Shown here: piece after piece, positions 61,125 through 64,000 of the stretch
Layout of the letters: each line of letters begins with the position of its first letter
Numbering within the stretch: position 1 is the first letter of the stretch
NCBI RefSeq assembly: GCF_003063265.1
Contig: NZ_NERU01000004.1
Span: forward strand, 62,001-126,000
Source: Limnohabitans sp. WS1
GTDB taxonomy: Bacteria; Pseudomonadota; Gammaproteobacteria; Burkholderiales; Burkholderiaceae_C
Direction: 5' to 3'
Length of the DNA: 64,000 nucleotides
Program-made: the position numbers and the translations under genes
The notes under the pieces: model-generated
The model's database searches: none
Told to the model about the DNA's origin: nothing
Seen by the model: the letters and a program-made list of their open reading frames with translations, nothing else

Positions 61125-61751
61125 ATGCGCGTCATACCCATCACCCAGAATGTCGAAGCCGCTGGCTGCGACGAAGAAAGCGGCGTTGTCCGCAAAGTCA
61201 ACATGCCTTTGGCACGCCGCGATTTCCTCAAAGGGTCCGGCCTGCTGTTTGGCAGCCTCGCTTCGGGCACCATGCTTGCGGCCCTGGCCCCGTCTACCGC
61301 TTGGGCGCTGGAGCTGAAAAAACTCTCCACCGCCGAAGGCAAAACCCTGATGGCCATGGGCCGGGTCTTGTTTCCCCACAAAAAACTGCCCGATGCGGTC
61401 TATGCCCTGCTGTCCAAAGACCTGGACGCCAAAGCTGCTGGTGACGCAGGCGCTGCCAAGATGCTTCAGGACGGCGTGGCCTACCTGAACAAATCCACTG
61501 GCGGCAACTTTGCCAAGGCCAGCGCCAAGCAGCAATACGAGCTGGTGCTGAGCATGGAAGGCACGGCGTTCTTTGCCACCGTGCGCGGTCAGTGCGTCAC
61601 CTCCCTGTATGACAACGACATGGCCTATGCGGTGTTCGGCTACCCCGGCTCGGCCTGGGAAAAAGGCGGCTACATCACCCGCGGCTTTCAGGACCTGAAA
61701 TGGTTGCCTGCTCCGTCCAAAGAAGCCAGCCCACCGCCCTTCATGGGCTGA
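61125..61751 (+). CDS. Tat-exported small subunit of a GMC dehydrogenase
   Basis: A 208-residue protein with a twin-arginine signal (LARRDFLKGSGLLFGSL, cut after about STAWA) behind a 26-residue lead. The mature part (LKKLSTAEGKTLMAMGRVLFPH, VRGQCVTSLYDNDMAYAVFGYPGSAWEKGG) fits the gluconate 2-dehydrogenase subunit 3 / sorbitol dehydrogenase small-subunit type. CGGAG stands 6 nt before ATG 61125. It probably carries the GMC partner across the membrane. Confidence 0.78.
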   Translation: MRVIPITQNVEAAGCDEESGVVRKVNMPLARRDFLKGSGLLFGSLASGTMLAALAPSTAWALELKKLSTAEGKTLMAMGRVLFPHKKLPDAVYALLSKDLDAKAAGDAGAAKMLQDGVAYLNKSTGGNFAKASAKQQYELVLSMEGTAFFATVRGQCVTSLYDNDMAYAVFGYPGSAWEKGGYITRGFQDLKWLPAPSKEASPPPFMG

Positions 61752-61799
61752 TCCCGGCTGCTCTCCACATTGACTCCACACCGAATACAGAGGATTGAC

Positions 61800-63368
61800 A
61801 TGGCTAAATTTGATTTCAATGACGACTCCGTGGTCGTCATCATTGGTTCAGGCGCAGGCGGCGGCACATTGGCCAACGAACTGTGCCAAAAAGGCATCAA
61901 GGTGGTGTCGCTCGAAGCGGGCGCACGCCAATCGCAAGAATCGTTCATCAACGACGAATGGAAGTCGTTCAGCCAGCTGGCGTGGTTGGACGCCCGCACC
62001 ACTTCGGGCTCCTGGCGCGTGGCCAAAGACTTTGCCGGTCTGCCTGCCTGGATCTGCAAGACCGTGGGCGGCACCACCACCCACTGGGCCGGGGCTTCAC
62101 TGCGCTTTCAAGAGCATGAGTTCCGCACCAAAACCGTTTATGGCAACGTCGCTGGTGCCAGCTTGCTGGACTGGCCAGTGACGCTGGACGAGCTGGCCCC
62201 CTACTACGCCAAAGCCGAAAACAAAATGGGCGTGACCCGCACCAACGGCATCCCCGGCCTGCCCGGCAACAACAACTTCAAGGTCATGCACGCGGGCGCC
62301 ACCAAGCTGGGCTACAAGGAAGTGCACACCGGCAACATGGCCATCAACAGCCAGCCCCGAGATGGCCGAGGCCGCTGCCTGCAGTTGGGCTTTTGCTTTC
62401 AGGGTTGCAAGAGCGGTGCCAAATGGTCCACGCTTTACACCGAGATTCCACGCGCCGAAGCCACCGGCAATTTTGAGTTGCGTCCCCAATCGCACGTCAC
62501 CCGCATCGAACACAACGCAGCAGGCAAAGTGACCGGCGTCGTCTACTTTGACAAAGACGGCAAAGAGCAGCGCCAAAAAGCCCGCGTGGTCTGCGTGGCC
62601 GGTAACGCCATCGAAACGCCCCGCCTGCTCTTGATGTCGGAGTCCAGCAAGTTCAAGGACGGCCTGGCCAACTCCTCGGGCCAAGTGGGCCGCAACTACA
62701 TGCGCCACATGACCGGCTCGGTGTATGCCGCCTTCAAGAACCCTGTCCACATGTACCGGGGCACCACCATGGCCGGTATCGTGCGCGACGAAGCGGCACA
62801 CAACCCCAGCCGGGGCTTTGTGGGCGGTTACGAGCTGGAAACCCTGTCGCTGGGCATCCCCTTCATGGCCGCCTTCCTGAACCCCGGCGGCTGGGGCCCT
62901 GAATTTGCCTGGTGGATGGACCACTACACCAACCTGGCCGGCATGTGGCTGGTGGGTGAAGACATGCCCCGCGAAAGCAACCGCGTCACACTCAACAAGA
63001 ACGTCAAGGACCAGTACGGCAACTACGCGCCCAACGTCCACTTTGACGACCATGACAACGACATCGCCATGCGCAACCACGCCTTCACACAGGCCGAGCG
63101 CATCTACAACGCGGCCGGGGCCATCAAGACTTTCCGCACGCCGCCCTACCCGTCCACCCACAACATGGGCACTTGTCGCATGAGCGCCAGACCCGAAGAC
63201 GGCGTGGTCAACAAATGGGGACAATCGCACGACATCAGCAACCTGTTTGTCAGCGACGGCAGCCAGTTCACCACTGGCGGCGCAGAAAACCCCACTTTGA
63301 CGATCGTGACGCTGGCCATTCGCCAAGCCGATCAGATCGCCAAATTGATGACCGAAAAAGCGCTTTGA
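61800..63368 (+). CDS. GMC-family FAD oxidoreductase, large dehydrogenase subunit
   Basis: 522-residue flavoprotein. FAD motif VVIIGSGAGGGTLANELCQ near the start, then VGGTTTHWAG, FCFQGCKSGAKWSTL (two Cys), and C-terminal STHNMGTCRMS with catalytic His and SDGSQFTTGGAENPTLTI. This is the membrane-bound alcohol/aldose type (gluconate or sorbitol dehydrogenase-like). It lacks its own signal peptide and would use the Tat partner encoded 48 nt upstream. No cytochrome c subunit follows here; it may be elsewhere. Confidence 0.88.
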   Translation: MAKFDFNDDSVVVIIGSGAGGGTLANELCQKGIKVVSLEAGARQSQESFINDEWKSFSQLAWLDARTTSGSWRVAKDFAGLPAWICKTVGGTTTHWAGASLRFQEHEFRTKTVYGNVAGASLLDWPVTLDELAPYYAKAENKMGVTRTNGIPGLPGNNNFKVMHAGATKLGYKEVHTGNMAINSQPRDGRGRCLQLGFCFQGCKSGAKWSTLYTEIPRAEATGNFELRPQSHVTRIEHNAAGKVTGVVYFDKDGKEQRQKARVVCVAGNAIETPRLLLMSESSKFKDGLANSSGQVGRNYMRHMTGSVYAAFKNPVHMYRGTTMAGIVRDEAAHNPSRGFVGGYELETLSLGIPFMAAFLNPGGWGPEFAWWMDHYTNLAGMWLVGEDMPRESNRVTLNKNVKDQYGNYAPNVHFDDHDNDIAMRNHAFTQAERIYNAAGAIKTFRTPPYPSTHNMGTCRMSARPEDGVVNKWGQSHDISNLFVSDGSQFTTGGAENPTLTIVTLAIRQADQIAKLMTEKAL

Positions 63369-63421
63369 GCTGAAAGCGCCACCCAAGATGTCCCAGATTG
63401 CTGTAGCCACAGGAGCGCACC

Positions 63422-63793
63422 ATGTGTGAATATTTTGTCAAAGCTGACCCCATCCAGTATGAGCAACGCTCACGCACGGTGCGCATCAAAAACGTGTTGA
63501 CCAGCATCCGGCTGGAAAACATGGTCTGGGACATCCTGGCCGAAATGGCCGAAGAAGAAGGCTGCACCACCAATGCCCTGATCGCCAAATTTCACGAAGA
63601 AATCATGGCGCACCGGGGCGAGGTGCCCAACTTTGCATCGTTCTTGCGGGTCACCAGCATGCGTTACCTGCACCGCTCGATGATGAATCTGGAAAAGCAG
63701 CTCAACCCGCCAAACCCGGTGGCTCTGCCCGTCTCTGCTCGCTCTGGGGAGACCATCGCCCCCCCAAAGATGCTCGCGGCAGTGGGCAGGTAA
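63422..63793 (+). CDS. ribbon-helix-helix protein (RHH_4 type)
   Basis: A 123-residue protein. The core IKNVLTSIRLENMVWDILAE followed by MAEEEGCTTNALIAKFHEEI matches RHH_4, one of the MetJ/Arc DNA-binding families, here with a C-terminal tail with LHRSMMNLEKQL. AGGAG stands 7 nt before the ATG. It lies 53 nt after the GMC gene on the same strand and may regulate the cluster; this is inference from position. Confidence 0.8.
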   Translation: MCEYFVKADPIQYEQRSRTVRIKNVLTSIRLENMVWDILAEMAEEEGCTTNALIAKFHEEIMAHRGEVPNFASFLRVTSMRYLHRSMMNLEKQLNPPNPVALPVSARSGETIAPPKMLAAVGR

Positions 63794-63921
63794 TTCATCT
63801 CATCACTGCACTGACCTGGCGATCCGAGCGTTCGCCAGACGACTCGCCACGCGTGCAGTTTGGCGAGCCTGTCAGCCATCCCATCCCTCGTTCCATCCCT
63901 TATTCAATTCATCCTTTTGCC

Positions 63922-64000
63922 ATGACCTTTCGCACAGAAAACCTGCCCGGTGTGAGCCCCACCACCCCCGAACAGACACGCGGCTTTGTGTTCAACCACT
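63922..64000 (+). CDS. gloA: probable lactoylglutathione lyase, N-terminus only
   Basis: 26 codons from the ATG at 63922 to the window end: MTFRTENLPGVSP and TTPEQTRGFVFNH. Long-form GloA proteins continue the last part as NHTMLRVKD, and this would place the first metal His here. The call rests on that short match and on codon use, so it is provisional. No clear ribosome site is seen. Confidence 0.45.
   Translation, partial: MTFRTENLPGVSPTTPEQTRGFVFNH

Overview
The window looks like the chromosome of a betaproteobacterium of the order Burkholderiales, most likely a Comamonadaceae freshwater type (Limnohabitans or a relative). The basis is the gene order ndk-rlmN-rodZ-ispG-hisS-yfgM-bamB-der-hfq-hflX-hflK-hflC-DUF2065-hisZ-purA, the odhA-odhB-lpdA order, a tripartite-tricarboxylate (Bug) binding protein, and high-GC codon use. 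This assignment is inferred from protein content and gene order; no database search was possible.

Region 1 (1-20.1 kb, all minus strand) is core housekeeping: metC (cut by the window edge), a purine-type phosphoribosyltransferase, purA, hisZ, the HflKC/HflX membrane proteolysis and ribosome-rescue group, hfq, der, bamB-yfgM, hisS, ispG, rodZ, rlmN, ndk, rluB, scpB and rluD. Many genes overlap by 4 nt, which suggests translational coupling. Terminators behind der and rluD break the block into transcription units. Region 2 (20.2-24.9 kb) has bamD on the plus strand, facing a minus-strand run: a DinG/YoaA-type iron-sulfur helicase, a YdcH-like peptide, a small exported protein and zapE.

Region 3 (25-33.4 kb, minus) is the 2-oxoglutarate dehydrogenase operon odhA-odhB-lpdA. 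A DUF4160/DUF2442 gene pair sits between odhB and lpdA. Upstream lies a propionyl-CoA synthetase gene (prpE) broken by one extra G in a G run. Region 4 (33.5-44.3 kb) is metabolic accessory DNA: a tandem REP array, an isochorismatase-like hydrolase, an NlpC/P60 hydrolase, glyoxalase-fold proteins, a YcaO protein, an MFS exporter, a Bug binding protein, a CaiB-type CoA-transferase, and a Tat-exported Acg-type nitroreductase divergent from a LysR regulator.

Region 5 (44.4-48.6 kb) is a small defence-type island: an intact FitA/FitB toxin-antitoxin pair, an MmeI-like single-chain restriction-modification gene interrupted by an in-frame TAA exactly between nuclease and methyltransferase parts, a decayed second FitA-type antitoxin with no toxin, and a 52-bp tandem REP array. 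Region 6 (48.6-60.1 kb) is a peptide and amide scavenging block: isoaspartyl peptidase, a five-gene dipeptide-type ABC transporter, an AstE-like deacylase and two M20 hydrolases. Region 7 (60.2-64 kb, plus) carries serB, a Tat-exported subunit with its GMC dehydrogenase, a ribbon-helix-helix protein and the start of a probable gloA.

The most distinctive non-coding feature is a family of 71-bp REP doublets (REPIN-like: two inverted REPs, GTAGGAGC...GCTCCTAC) in four clusters, in three different arrangements. No rRNA, tRNA, CRISPR array, prophage or insertion sequence was seen. The only gene-free stretch above 300 bases is about 33.4-33.95 kb, and the REP array fills most of it.
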